This document shows, in pieces, positions 23,077-31,035 of a stretch of DNA of 32,862 nt. Each line of letters begins with the position of its first letter. Position 1 is the first letter of the stretch. The notes beneath the pieces were generated by a model. The model was not told the DNA's origin. It did no database searches and saw nothing but the letters and a program-made list of their open reading frames with translations. The DNA is from CAZVWV01 sp964631745 (lineage in GTDB: Bacteria > Bdellovibrionota_C > UBA2361 > JBGSMV01). Position numbers and translations under genes: made by a program. The DNA is taken from contig CAZVWV010000026.1 of assembly GCA_964631745.1 (NCBI GenBank), positions 1-32,862 of the forward strand, in the 5' to 3' direction.

Positions 23077-24261
23077 CTAAAAGTAGCTCGACAACTCGAA
23101 CATCCATTTGTTGGTGTTCACGTCATCGCCTTCAAGAGCTCTCTGGTTCTCATGGCTCCAGCCAAGCTGTGCCTTGAGGTTGTTCTTCCACCAGTAGTAG
23201 TTCACGGAAACCTGAACCTCATTGATCTTCTCAATGTTGGCTCCACATGCCGCGCCATCATCGCAATCAAGCAATGCATACTGAGCAGCAACTTCCAAGG
23301 TCTTTGGATCAACAAAGTACCCTAGTTGTGTGTAGAAGCCTTGTGGTTCGATGTTGTCGCCACCAGTTACGTCCAAAGTCTGGAAGTAGTACTCTCCAGC
23401 GAACGACCAGCCCTGGTACTTGAAGTTAGCATCGATGCTGGTGGTGTTCTTTTCAAGATCACCATTGTTGCCATTCGAGCTAGCCCAAGCAGCACCCAAG
23501 TTAAGAGCAGCATCGTCTGTCCAGTCGATGTCGCCTTCAACATAAGGGTCCATTGCGCCCATAGCGGCCCAACGAGCATTCAACACAACCGTATGACGGG
23601 TGTCGATTCCAGATCTGTTAATGCCTTCACCGGTGCTTTCACCGTTGAAGATGCCAGCGCCAAACTTCACTTGCCCGTCCATCCAGTCAGAGGAGAAAGA
23701 TGCTCCCTCTTGACGGCCGAGGTTCATGTAGTCTGAAACAACTGACTGATTAACGAACTGCTGTGACCACTCGTTAGCGTTATATTGACGGGAAATTCCG
23801 GTCTTGAATTGTCCCATTTGAACGCTCATCCAGTCGCAAGCATGCCAACCGATATAGGCGTCAAGTAAGCGTGGTTTGTGTTCGCCATCCGAGTCAGATG
23901 CGCTCACGAAATCAGGCTCTAACAAATAGTAGAACTCGTTATGCAAGGCAGTTCCGGAAACGATCAAACGTGCATCATGAACATCGAAGCTTGAGGTGTT
24001 TTTGGCCCCAGTGTCATCGTCGCTATCCGTATATGTGTACCCTGTCTGCAAAAGAGTGTTAATTTGAGTTGTAAAACCCTGGTCCGGGAAATCTACTCTT
24101 GTTCCCCCGTTCCAATACACTTTGGCTCCGCCAGCACTTGAAGCGCTCGCCTCGCCTTTGGTGATGACGCCTTTCTCAACGAGCAGATCCTCAAGAGTTT
24201 TAGCTTGAGAAAATGTCGGGATAAGCAACATCACTGAAAGCAACACTGTCAACTTACGCAT
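23077..24261 (-). CDS. Outer-membrane porin, OprO/OprP-like
   Basis: 394 residues. Sec signal peptide (residues 1-20, cleavage SQA-KT), alternating beta-strand pattern and a terminal phenylalanine (ELSSYF), the outer-membrane insertion signal. The family signature is visible: the start 'DARLIVSGTALHNEFYYLLEPDF' equivalent, LLDAYIGWHACDWMSVQMGQFKTGIS, and the later QGFYTQLGYFV. OprO/P porins take up phosphate or polyphosphate in Pseudomonas; substrate here is unknown. Acidic and Asn-rich loops fit. GGAGG lies 11 nt before the ATG; a good terminator follows. Confidence 0.88.
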   Translation of the reverse strand: MRKLTVLLSVMLLIPTFSQAKTLEDLLVEKGVITKGEASASSAGGAKVYWNGGTRVDFPDQGFTTQINTLLQTGYTYTDSDDDTGAKNTSSFDVHDARLIVSGTALHNEFYYLLEPDFVSASDSDGEHKPRLLDAYIGWHACDWMSVQMGQFKTGISRQYNANEWSQQFVNQSVVSDYMNLGRQEGASFSSDWMDGQVKFGAGIFNGESTGEGINRSGIDTRHTVVLNARWAAMGAMDPYVEGDIDWTDDAALNLGAAWASSNGNNGDLEKNTTSIDANFKYQGWSFAGEYYFQTLDVTGGDNIEPQGFYTQLGYFVDPKTLEVAAQYALLDCDDGAACGANIEKINEVQVSVNYYWWKNNLKAQLGWSHENQRALEGDDVNTNKWMFELSSYF

Positions 24262-24650
24262 GAGATTAATTACCTCCAGTAAAATGTTTGTTCGAAAACA
24301 GCAGCAAAATGCTGAAGCACATTTTCGTTTTTCAATTCGTTTATTTAAGCTCAGGAAATTTTCCTCGTGGCCTCATCTCCAATCAGACCTTTTCGGACGT
24401 TACTTCCCAATACTTACAACGCCTACTTACACTGCTCAAATACAGTATGAACTGTACTAATAGCAAGCAAGTATGCTTATATTCAAAGAGAACTTCACAC
24501 TGTTATAAGGTTCCGTCAAGATTGAATCTGACAGAAGTATTAAACATGGCATATTACATAACGAGGTTTGCTAACCGGCTTTTGTGCAATAATAATTTTA
24601 ATATCAGTATGTTAAGTATATTTGGGTAATTTTATAACAACAGGGAAATA
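24262..24650. other. AT-rich divergent intergenic region with operator-like palindrome
   Basis: No credible gene; a 113-aa plus-strand ORF here lacks coding character. It should hold the promoters of the porin and acyl-CoA dehydrogenase genes. A 16-nt inverted repeat, TACAGT-ATGA-ACTGTA, at 24441-24456 could be a regulator site. Confidence 0.5.
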
Positions 24651-25799
24651 ATGTTTGAAATCGAGGCTTCAGAGATTACTGAATTTCGCGAAAGCGTGCG
24701 GAAAGTAGCGCTTAAAGAGATTCCAAAGTATCAAACACCTACCTATAAGAATCAGGTTCCGCGCGCATTATTCAAAAGCTTGACCGAGCTGGGCTTGGCT
24801 GCACTTTCAATTCCGGAATCGTTAGGTGGCGTCGATCTTAAAGCGCGCACACTTTCGGCTGTTCTGGAAGAACTTGCAGCGGTTGATTGCGGAGTGGCGA
24901 TTTTCATCTCCGTTCACAATATGGTCGCGGGCATGATTAATCGTTTCGGTACAGATTTACAGAAGCGGGAAATTCTCCCGGCCATGGCATCTGGTAATTG
25001 GTTAGGCGCATTCTGTCTGACCGAGCCTGACGCGGGGTCCGATGCTTCAAACTTACGAACAGAAGCTAAGGCCACGGCAGACGGATTCGTTTTAAACGGA
25101 GACAAGTGCTACATCACAAGTGCTGGTTTTGCTGATATTTATCTAGTTTTTGCGCGAGTTGACGGCGCTGGCGCAGATAAGATCTCTGCCTTTCTGGTGC
25201 CTGCAAAATCCGAGGGTCTTTCGGTATCCACGCCGGAAAAAAAGATGGGCACAGAGCTCAGTCCGATCGCTTCGGTTAATTTTAACCAGGTAAAGTTACC
25301 CATGACTGCACTCTTGGGATCTCTTGGCCAGGGTTATAAAATCGCGCTGAGCGCGCTTTCGGGTGGACGTATTAGCATCGCTTCGTGTGCGAATGGAATT
25401 TCACGAAGCGCCATAGATAAAGCACTAGCGCACTTAGAGCAACGTCAACAATTCGGCCAGAAACTAATTCAGTTTCAGGGGCTGCAGTTTATGTTAGCCG
25501 ATATGCAGATAAAACTTGAGGCAGCGCGCTTACTAACACTGCAAGCCGCCACACAGCTCGAACACGATCCCTCGGCACGTGCCTTGAGAATCCAGAGCTC
25601 CACGGCCAAATGTTTCGCCACAGATAGCTGCATGAGTATTACAACCGATGCCGTCCAGCTCTTAGGCGGCGCGGGGTATATTGAAGATTACGGGGTAGAG
25701 CGCCTAATGCGCGATGCTAAAGTCTTGCAAATTTTAGAAGGCACGAATCAGATTCAAAGATTGGTGATTTGCAAGGAGATGATGCGGAACAAAGCCTAA
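24651..25799 (+). CDS. Acyl-CoA dehydrogenase
   Basis: 382 residues, standard length. Oxidises acyl-CoA to trans-2-enoyl-CoA using FAD and passes electrons to ETF. Family signatures: LGAFCLTEPDAGSDASNLRT (about 123-142), the FAD-binding QRQQFGQ (about 264-270), and the C-terminal signature QLLGGAGYIEDYGVERLMRDAK with the catalytic glutamate at about E363 in ILEGTNQIQ. This Glu position is that of short/medium-chain and branched-chain enzymes. AGGGA ribosome site. It stands alone, with no ETF or thiolase gene beside it, so chain length is unknown. Confidence 0.94.
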   Translation: MFEIEASEITEFRESVRKVALKEIPKYQTPTYKNQVPRALFKSLTELGLAALSIPESLGGVDLKARTLSAVLEELAAVDCGVAIFISVHNMVAGMINRFGTDLQKREILPAMASGNWLGAFCLTEPDAGSDASNLRTEAKATADGFVLNGDKCYITSAGFADIYLVFARVDGAGADKISAFLVPAKSEGLSVSTPEKKMGTELSPIASVNFNQVKLPMTALLGSLGQGYKIALSALSGGRISIASCANGISRSAIDKALAHLEQRQQFGQKLIQFQGLQFMLADMQIKLEAARLLTLQAATQLEHDPSARALRIQSSTAKCFATDSCMSITTDAVQLLGGAGYIEDYGVERLMRDAKVLQILEGTNQIQRLVICKEMMRNKA

Positions 25800-25910
25800 C
25801 TACGCACACAGGGTGGTGGCTTCGCCCTACCAGGCCTTGCTACTATAACCATCGGCGGACGAGTCGTCCGCGCTACGGGAGGAACGCGCGATCAGCCAAC
25901 TATCAAACAC

Positions 25911-26251
25911 GGAACTTCCAATTTTGAACCGCTGCCAGAACCACGGCGAGCGATCAGCGAGCAAGGCGCCAAACAAGGCACTTCCAATTTGGAACCACGG
26001 CAAGGGGTGAGCGAGCGATCAGCGAGCGAGGCGTCAAACAAGGAACTTCCAATTTTGAACCGCTGCCAGAACCACGGCGAGCGATCAGCGAGCAAGNNNN
26101 NNNNNNNNNNNNNNNNNNNNNNNNNNNNNNNNNNNNNNNNNNNNNNNNNNNNNNNNNNNNNNNNNNNNNNNNNNNNNNNNNNNNNNNNNNNNNNNNGGCA
26201 CTTCCAATTTGGAACCACGGCAAGGGGTGAGCGAGCGATCAGCGAGCGAGG
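25911..26251. repeat. 131-bp tandem repeat interrupted by assembly gap
   Basis: Unit = two related halves: A (25911-25976, 66 bp) and B (25977-26041, 65 bp). A second A starts at 26042 and a second B at 26197. Both halves share CTTCCAATTT(T/G)GAACC and GAGCGATCAGCGAGC. A degenerate partial unit lies at 25881-25910. The unit is not a multiple of three and no gene is supported. Between the copies lies the N gap, so the true copy number is unknown. Confidence 0.9.
26097..26196. other. Assembly gap (100 N)
   Basis: Exactly 100 Ns within the tandem repeat, probably an arbitrary scaffold gap length caused by repeat collapse. Confidence 0.98.
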
Positions 26252-26293
26252 GGAGTAAGACTCCCCTGGCCCGGAGCGGCTAGCGCGAAAAAC

Positions 26294-26366
26294 TGAGCCA
26301 GGAGGGCTTCGAACCCCCGACCCGAAGATTAAGAGTCTTCTGCTCTACCAACTGAGCTACTGGCCC
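26294..26366 (-). tRNA. tRNA-Lys (anticodon CTT)
   Basis: Minus-strand cloverleaf. Acceptor GGGCCAG pairs with CTGGCTC, with discriminator A and no encoded CCA. D-arm GCTC..GAGC, anticodon stem GAAGA/TCTTC with loop CTCTTAA (anticodon CTT), and T-arm GGGGG-TTCGAAG-CCCTC. It lies next to the tandem repeat and is divergent from the rimK-like gene. Confidence 0.96.
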
Positions 26367-26432
26367 AAAACGAGAGAGATTAATACTATAATACATCTAG
26401 CCTTGCAACTTTGTGCCGATAACTAAGCATAT

Positions 26433-27593
26433 ATGCGTATTGGAATCCTTTCAGCCAGCCCGCGCGCTTACAGTACTAAGCGCATCAAAGAAGCCGCCAA
26501 AGCACGCGGCCACAAGGTTAAAGTTCTAAATTACTTAAGTTTTTCTATCTCGGTTGCTCAAAATCAGCCTTGGCTTTATGTGGGAGAGGAAAGGCTCAAA
26601 CGTTACGATGCGGTTATCCCAAGAATTGGGGCCTCTGTAAGCCAGTTTGGGACCACGGTTGTTCGGCAGTTTGAGCAGATGGGGGTGTTTACATTAAATA
26701 CATCACACGCCATCTCCGTAGCTCGTGATAAACTTTGCACCATTCAGATTCTTAGTCGGCATGGGATCGATATCCCTAGATCGGCTTGTCTCTTCGACAA
26801 AGAAAGCATCATGCCCACTTTAAATCTTTTAGGGGGCGCACCTGTCATTATCAAACTCCTGCAAGGCACTCAGGGGGTCGGCGTAATTTTGGCTGAGTCG
26901 AGCAAGAGCGCGGAGGCTATTGTAGAAACTTTGCAGGTCACTCAACAAAATGTTCTGATGCAACATTTTGTGGCCGAAAGTCGCGGTAGGGACATCCGCG
27001 CCTTCGTAATCGGCGACCGCGTGGTGGCCGCCATGCGTCGCATCGCGCAGGGGGATGAATTTCGAAGTAATATTCACCGGGGCGGCTTAACTGAGCCGGT
27101 CACTCTATCTAAGGAATATGAGCAAGCCGCCATCAAGGCCACTCAAATTGTCGGCTTGCATGTGGCGGGAGTAGATATTTTGGAAGCTAATGACGGCCCT
27201 AAGATTATGGAAGTGAATGCCTCACCGGGCCTTGAAGGCATTGAGGGCGCAACCAATGTCGATATCGCCACAGAGATTATTAAGTACTTAGAGGAACAGG
27301 TGGCCTTTCCGTATTTTGACATCGGCGAGCGTCTCTCTATTAGTCGAGGTTTTGGAATATTTGAAATACCCGTTACAAAAAGTTCAGTGCTTGCCAAGAA
27401 GACGCTTGAGCAGTTAGATCTTTTTTCTCAAGGGATTCAGATCCTCTGCATTATTAGAGGCGACCTCGCTATTCCAAATCCGGATGAAGATGAGACCGTG
27501 CTAGCTGGCGATGTCTTACTATGTTACGGCGAAAAGATCGCTGTTAAAGAGTTACTGCCACAACGCTTAAAACGACTTAGCAAAACCGCATGA
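26433..27593 (+). CDS. rimK: RimK-type ATP-grasp ligase fused to RCK_C/TrkA-C domain
   Basis: 386 residues. The first 290 are a full RimK: SASPRAYSTKRIKEAA, PRIGASVSQFG (64-74), the ATP-grasp lysine in PVIIKLLQGTQGVGV, RGRDIRAFVIGDRVVAAMRR, and the metal-binding IMEVNASPGLEGIE (258-271). RimK adds glutamate to the C-terminus of ribosomal protein S6 in E. coli; relatives add amino acids to other peptides. Residues about 306-376 match a TrkA-C (RCK_C) regulatory domain (GFGIFEIPVTKSSVLAKKTL, then VLAGDVLLCYG), which is absent from E. coli RimK (300 aa) and may bind a small ligand. No clear ribosome site. The stop overlaps the next start as ATGA, so the two are coupled. Confidence 0.9.
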   Translation: MRIGILSASPRAYSTKRIKEAAKARGHKVKVLNYLSFSISVAQNQPWLYVGEERLKRYDAVIPRIGASVSQFGTTVVRQFEQMGVFTLNTSHAISVARDKLCTIQILSRHGIDIPRSACLFDKESIMPTLNLLGGAPVIIKLLQGTQGVGVILAESSKSAEAIVETLQVTQQNVLMQHFVAESRGRDIRAFVIGDRVVAAMRRIAQGDEFRSNIHRGGLTEPVTLSKEYEQAAIKATQIVGLHVAGVDILEANDGPKIMEVNASPGLEGIEGATNVDIATEIIKYLEEQVAFPYFDIGERLSISRGFGIFEIPVTKSSVLAKKTLEQLDLFSQGIQILCIIRGDLAIPNPDEDETVLAGDVLLCYGEKIAVKELLPQRLKRLSKTA

Positions 27594-28858
27594 CACTAAA
27601 CGTCGCTGAAAAGATCAACGCATTAGATCTCCAGCTTGTGAATACTTGCAAGCACATCAAGGTCTTGAACGCCCTGGCCTGGCCGGTGAAAGCGGCTAAA
27701 AAGTTTGTGGATGATTGGCACCGTGGCCAGCCCACGTTACCGGATGTCCCGCTTGAAATAGGTCGATACAAGAAACATATCAAGCAGCTGGGCGAGGTGA
27801 TGAAAGCTTGCGATCGTGAAGACCCGCTACAGAACTTCTTATACCGCACGGCTCGCAGCTACTTAACGGCGGCAAACATGTTGCAGTTTGCCGGAACGCC
27901 TGCTTTCACGGAACTATCAAGTGAAATTTATGGAACGCCGCGCGACAGAATCTGGACCACTTCCATCACAAATTTAGAAGCGGCAGAACACTTTATCAGC
28001 TCTACGGAGGGCTTCATGCGCGCTTGCCCTACACACGCTGAATCTCTCTGTCTGATGGCCGAACATGTCAAGGAGGAGCTGCAAAAACCCATCACGAGTT
28101 TTTTTAAAAATCATGAGGTGCGAGTTGTTATCGATCCGGAGCTTGCATCCAAGGCGGCGGCGGGCGCAAGCCAGATTCGCATCAGAAATTTTACCTGTTT
28201 CTCTCCCATGGATATTCCGCAACTGTTGCATCACGAAGCTTTCGTGCACACCCTTACAATGATCAACGGACGGGAACAAACCAATTTAAAATGTCTTTCC
28301 TTGGGCGCGCCACGAACCACGCGCACTCAAGAAGGTCTGGCTCTGTTTGCAGAGTTAATCACAAATTCGATCGACATAGCGCGCCTGCGTCGCATAGCTT
28401 TACGGGTCAAGGCCATTGACTTAGCTATGCAGGGTGCAAATTTCATAGAAGTCTTTCAGTTTTTTTTAAATAACAATCAAGATGAGACCGAGAGCTTTCA
28501 GTCCGCAGCTAGGATTTTTAGAGGTGGGGATGTAAAAGGTGGGGTAGCCTTTACGAAGGACTCAGTATATCTGGAGGGTTTGATTTACATTCACACCTTT
28601 TTGCATAAAGCGATTCAGTCCGGAAAAGTTAATTACCCTTATTATCTATTCACCGGCCGACTTACCTTTGCCGATGTGGTCGAGCTAGAGCCTTACTTTG
28701 AGTCAGGATTTATCGCCAAGCCCATATATCTTCCATCCTGGGTGGTAAATCGCGAATGTTTGACTGCGTTTTTAAGCTATTCAATCTTTTCTAATGGAAT
28801 CGACTTGGAGTCCGTCACCTTAAACGACTTTTCGGCGAACCCCAGAATGTTGGATTAG
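27590..28858 (+). CDS. QEGLA-motif (DUF1704) metallo-carboxypeptidase-like protein
   Basis: 422 residues. The name-giving motif TQEGLALFAE is at 246-255, and a zinc motif HEAFVH (215-220, HExxxH) precedes it. This family (annotated 'flavohemoglobin expression-modulating QEGLA motif protein') shares its core with the eukaryotic tubulin tyrosine carboxypeptidase MATCAP, where HExxxH plus a downstream Glu bind zinc; E248 is the probable third ligand. Conserved downstream blocks include IFRGGDVKGGVAFTKDSVYLEG and YLFTGRLTFADV. The ATG overlaps the rimK-like stop (ATGA). A role in cleaving C-terminal residues, possibly those added by the RimK partner, is inferred. Confidence 0.88.
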   Translation: MTLNVAEKINALDLQLVNTCKHIKVLNALAWPVKAAKKFVDDWHRGQPTLPDVPLEIGRYKKHIKQLGEVMKACDREDPLQNFLYRTARSYLTAANMLQFAGTPAFTELSSEIYGTPRDRIWTTSITNLEAAEHFISSTEGFMRACPTHAESLCLMAEHVKEELQKPITSFFKNHEVRVVIDPELASKAAAGASQIRIRNFTCFSPMDIPQLLHHEAFVHTLTMINGREQTNLKCLSLGAPRTTRTQEGLALFAELITNSIDIARLRRIALRVKAIDLAMQGANFIEVFQFFLNNNQDETESFQSAARIFRGGDVKGGVAFTKDSVYLEGLIYIHTFLHKAIQSGKVNYPYYLFTGRLTFADVVELEPYFESGFIAKPIYLPSWVVNRECLTAFLSYSIFSNGIDLESVTLNDFSANPRMLD

Positions 28859-28867
28859 CGTGTTAGA

Positions 28868-29104
28868 TTAAGCGCTCTCGATCTGACCGTTGGCAGAAAC
28901 TCGTTTGGTGATCCTGCCACGGCTTAAATCGTACGGGGAAATCTCAACGATTACCCGGTCGCCTGGCATGACTTTGATATAAAATCGCCTCATTTTGCCA
29001 GCTAAATATGCAACTACTTCGTGCCCGTTATCACAGGTGACCTTGAAGTGGTTAGTGAAACACTCCTTGATAACACCGTTCATTTCAATGGCGTCTTTGC
29101 CCAT
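28868..29104 (-). CDS. infA: Translation initiation factor IF-1
   Basis: 78 residues from the ATG at 29104 (MGKDAIEMNG); ATG 29113 is possible. IF-1 binds the 30S A site during initiation. OB-fold landmarks: DAIEMNGVIKE, FKVTCDNGHEVVAYLAGKMRR, the GDRV loop and SPYDLSRGRITKR. A C-terminal extension of about six residues is present. The open frame continues upstream into the rsgA 3' end but that part is not IF-1-like. It lies 85 nt downstream of rsgA. Confidence 0.95.
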   Translation of the reverse strand: MGKDAIEMNGVIKECFTNHFKVTCDNGHEVVAYLAGKMRRFYIKVMPGDRVIVEISPYDLSRGRITKRVSANGQIESA

Positions 29105-29189
29105 AACCGCCATAATAACGCTTAAATAAGAGCTATGTAAAGAGGCGCGCCGGGGTAAAAGCGAAAAGCCCGGGGACGCTATTCCCAGG

Positions 29190-30149
29190 TTAATCTTCGG
29201 ATCTGCGATACTTTCTGGAGTCCGGCATATCACGAATCTCTTCAATCATGGCGATATAAGAAGCATAACGACTTTGCGGAATCTGCTGCTGGTCAAGAGC
29301 TCGTTTTACTCCACAATCCGGTTCGGCCATATGTTTGCAGTCGCTGTACCGACATTTTTCGGCGAAGGGCAAAAACTCATCAAAACTTGCAAGCACCTGC
29401 TCTTGGGAAAGATGCGAAACACCTAAGTGCTGTGCGCCAGGCAAGTCTATCACGATCAGCGAATGCAGGGCCCCACGGGGCATCAAGTATCCGATCGCCT
29501 GGGAAGTAGTTTGGCGCCCCTGCCCGATCTTTTCGCTTACCGTAGAAGTCTTGGCAACTGCGTTAGGGACAAGTCGGTTTAAGAGGGTGCTCTTCCCTAC
29601 TCCTGAAACTCCCAGAAGCACAACGCTGCGAATTTTGTCGTCCGCAAGTAACTTTTGTAATTCCTCTAATCCATTTCCAAACTTGGCGCTTAGTTGGAAC
29701 ACCTCCACGCCGATGCTGCGGTAAACATCACTGCCAGGCTCTGGGCTCAAGTCGACCTTATTCTGTACAAGCACTGTTCTTACATTGGCTGCCGAGGCGA
29801 TCGTGAGCGCGCGATCTATGGCTATGGTATTAAAGAGCCTCTCGGGAGCGGTTACAACTATTAATAGATCAACGTTGGCGGCGAACTCACGATCTTGATT
29901 GCCGAAAGTTCGCATCAACGTGGTCCGGCGCGGAAGGATCTCTGTGATCATATGATCAGGTCCGACCTGTACGTGGTCCCCTAATAATACTTTGAGCGAG
30001 CGTGATCTGAGTTTGGCCTCGAACTCGTCAGCGCCGTCGAACAATCTTACAGTTCGACCAGCCACTAAAGTCACGATGGCTGTTCTCGGATTTATTAAGG
30101 TTGCTGGGGTTAATTCTTTTTCTTCTTCAATTCTCAAGCACGAATCCAA
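29190..30149 (-). CDS. rsgA: Ribosome small-subunit GTPase RsgA
   Basis: 319 residues. RsgA is a circularly permuted GTPase that checks the decoding centre of maturing 30S subunits. Motif order is G4 (NKVD, 130-133), G1 (GVSGVGKS, 180-187), G3 (DLPG, 235-238), as expected for the permutation. The zinc site is C266, C271, H273, C279. The OB-fold N-terminus is shortened but present. The start is TTG at 30149, inside the end of the Kam-like gene (23-nt overlap), with GAGGAA upstream. Cotranscribed with the methyltransferase. Confidence 0.94.
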   Translation of the reverse strand: MDSCLRIEEEKELTPATLINPRTAIVTLVAGRTVRLFDGADEFEAKLRSRSLKVLLGDHVQVGPDHMITEILPRRTTLMRTFGNQDREFAANVDLLIVVTAPERLFNTIAIDRALTIASAANVRTVLVQNKVDLSPEPGSDVYRSIGVEVFQLSAKFGNGLEELQKLLADDKIRSVVLLGVSGVGKSTLLNRLVPNAVAKTSTVSEKIGQGRQTTSQAIGYLMPRGALHSLIVIDLPGAQHLGVSHLSQEQVLASFDEFLPFAEKCRYSDCKHMAEPDCGVKRALDQQQIPQSRYASYIAMIEEIRDMPDSRKYRRSED

Positions 30150-30837
30150 TATTAAGAGTATTCCTCATACTGCCCTTCACCAATTGCGCCCCCCAGGTCG
30201 TAGAAACCGGAAGTTGACCACTCAAAAATTCTGCTGTGGCAAAACGCCAGCCCAACCGCCTAAACTGTTCCTGCATCACGGTCCGCACATAATCCGTGTT
30301 TACATCCGGTAATCCAAGTTTCTCTCTCTCAAGCGGATCTTCAAATACGGCGGTATTAAGATTGATAACAAGCTTGGCGCCAGCTCGGCCTAGCCCCGCA
30401 AGATTTGAAATCACATTTTCTCTTGCTAAACATATCCCACTTAAGAGGCTGCCCCAAGGATAATTAACCGTAACCAGGTCAGCCACATTGCGCAACTCAA
30501 CGGGCAGGTTCTCGGCTGACGCACAGAGAAAGAGCGCGTTGGGAGCGCCGCCCTTCGCAGGCTTTCGAACTGCCCGGTTCGAGGCCTGACTAACTCTCTC
30601 CCAGGCCGGTTCGACTCCGACGCAAAGCATTCTGGAATTTTCTCTAGCCTGGGTTAGAACAAATTTGCCGTCTCCCGTGCCTATATCGATAAGTACCGAA
30701 TCGTAAAGGCCAAGCAGCCTGCCAAATTCGGCTGCTTCAATTTCGACTAGCTTCTTTCCGGATATTTTCTTCAAGACTGTTAGTATATCTCTATGTGGCA
30801 GAGAGCTCCAGAGTCTTCCCCTGACTATTACCCACAT
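30127..30837 (-). CDS. Kam-family 16S rRNA (adenine-1408) methyltransferase homologue
   Basis: 236 residues from the ATG at 30837. Class I SAM-dependent fold: the SAM motif is IDIGTGDGK (about 51-59), followed by GVEP. It matches KamB/NpmA enzymes, which make m1A1408 in 16S rRNA and block aminoglycosides: RKPAKGGAPNALFLCASAENLP and PWGSLLSG (about 127-134) including the target-stacking Trp, and a second Trp in STTWGAQL (about 215). The Kam N-terminal block aligns to LKKISGKKLVEIEAAEF, so a TTG at 30774 could be the true start. The gene overlaps rsgA by 23 nt. A 20-bp inverted repeat covers the start codon. Resistance activity is inferred from the family, not shown. Confidence 0.85.
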   Translation of the reverse strand: MWVIVRGRLWSSLPHRDILTVLKKISGKKLVEIEAAEFGRLLGLYDSVLIDIGTGDGKFVLTQARENSRMLCVGVEPAWERVSQASNRAVRKPAKGGAPNALFLCASAENLPVELRNVADLVTVNYPWGSLLSGICLARENVISNLAGLGRAGAKLVINLNTAVFEDPLEREKLGLPDVNTDYVRTVMQEQFRRLGWRFATAEFLSGQLPVSTTWGAQLVKGSMRNTLNIGFVLEN

Positions 30838-30982
30838 CTTTTTTAGGCCGCGATTTTGTTGGGAATTTTTGATTCGCAATGAATCGCTATTGTTCCCGCG
30901 CCGTGCTTAGTTTGCCCAACAAAATCGCGCCTTTCTCTAATTTGTGATCTCCTGCCATACAGAAGATGTGGGTAATAGTCAG
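30821..30982. repeat. Nested long inverted repeat over the Kam-like gene start
   Basis: Outer arms of 20 bp are perfectly complementary (30821-30840 and 30963-30982). Inner arms of 15 bp, CGCGATTTTGTTGGG, are also perfect (30849-30863 and 30915-30929). A short GATTC/GAATC pair sits in the centre (30871-30885). The left outer arm contains the ATG at 30837. In a minus-strand transcript beginning above 30982 the start codon would lie in a stem. No transposase is nearby, so I see it as regulatory or as a local inverted duplication. Confidence 0.85.
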
Positions 30983-31035
30983 AGTCTTCCCCAGGGAGAC
31001 TGGAGTAATACCGGAATATTGGGTAGTCTTCGGCC

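Noticed and set aside
24288..24629. 113-aa plus-strand ORF before the acyl-CoA dehydrogenase
   Set aside because: AT-rich, many rare and Cys/Asn codons, no ribosome site and no recognisable domain; lies in a promoter region.
25911..26251. Repeats that might be a CRISPR array
   Set aside because: Units are 65-66 bp, directly adjacent, with no unique spacers and no cas genes; it is a simple tandem repeat.
25892..26258. Open frames on both strands across the repeat and gap
   Set aside because: They arise from the repeat and N-filled sequence; the 131-bp period is not a multiple of three, so no protein repeat is kept.
28868..29245. 125-aa long version of IF-1
   Set aside because: The first 45 residues overlap rsgA and have no IF-1 similarity; the family N-terminus aligns to the ATG at 29104.
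30821..30982. Inverted repeat as terminal repeats of an insertion sequence
   Set aside because: Only about 120 bp lie between the arms and no transposase frame is present.
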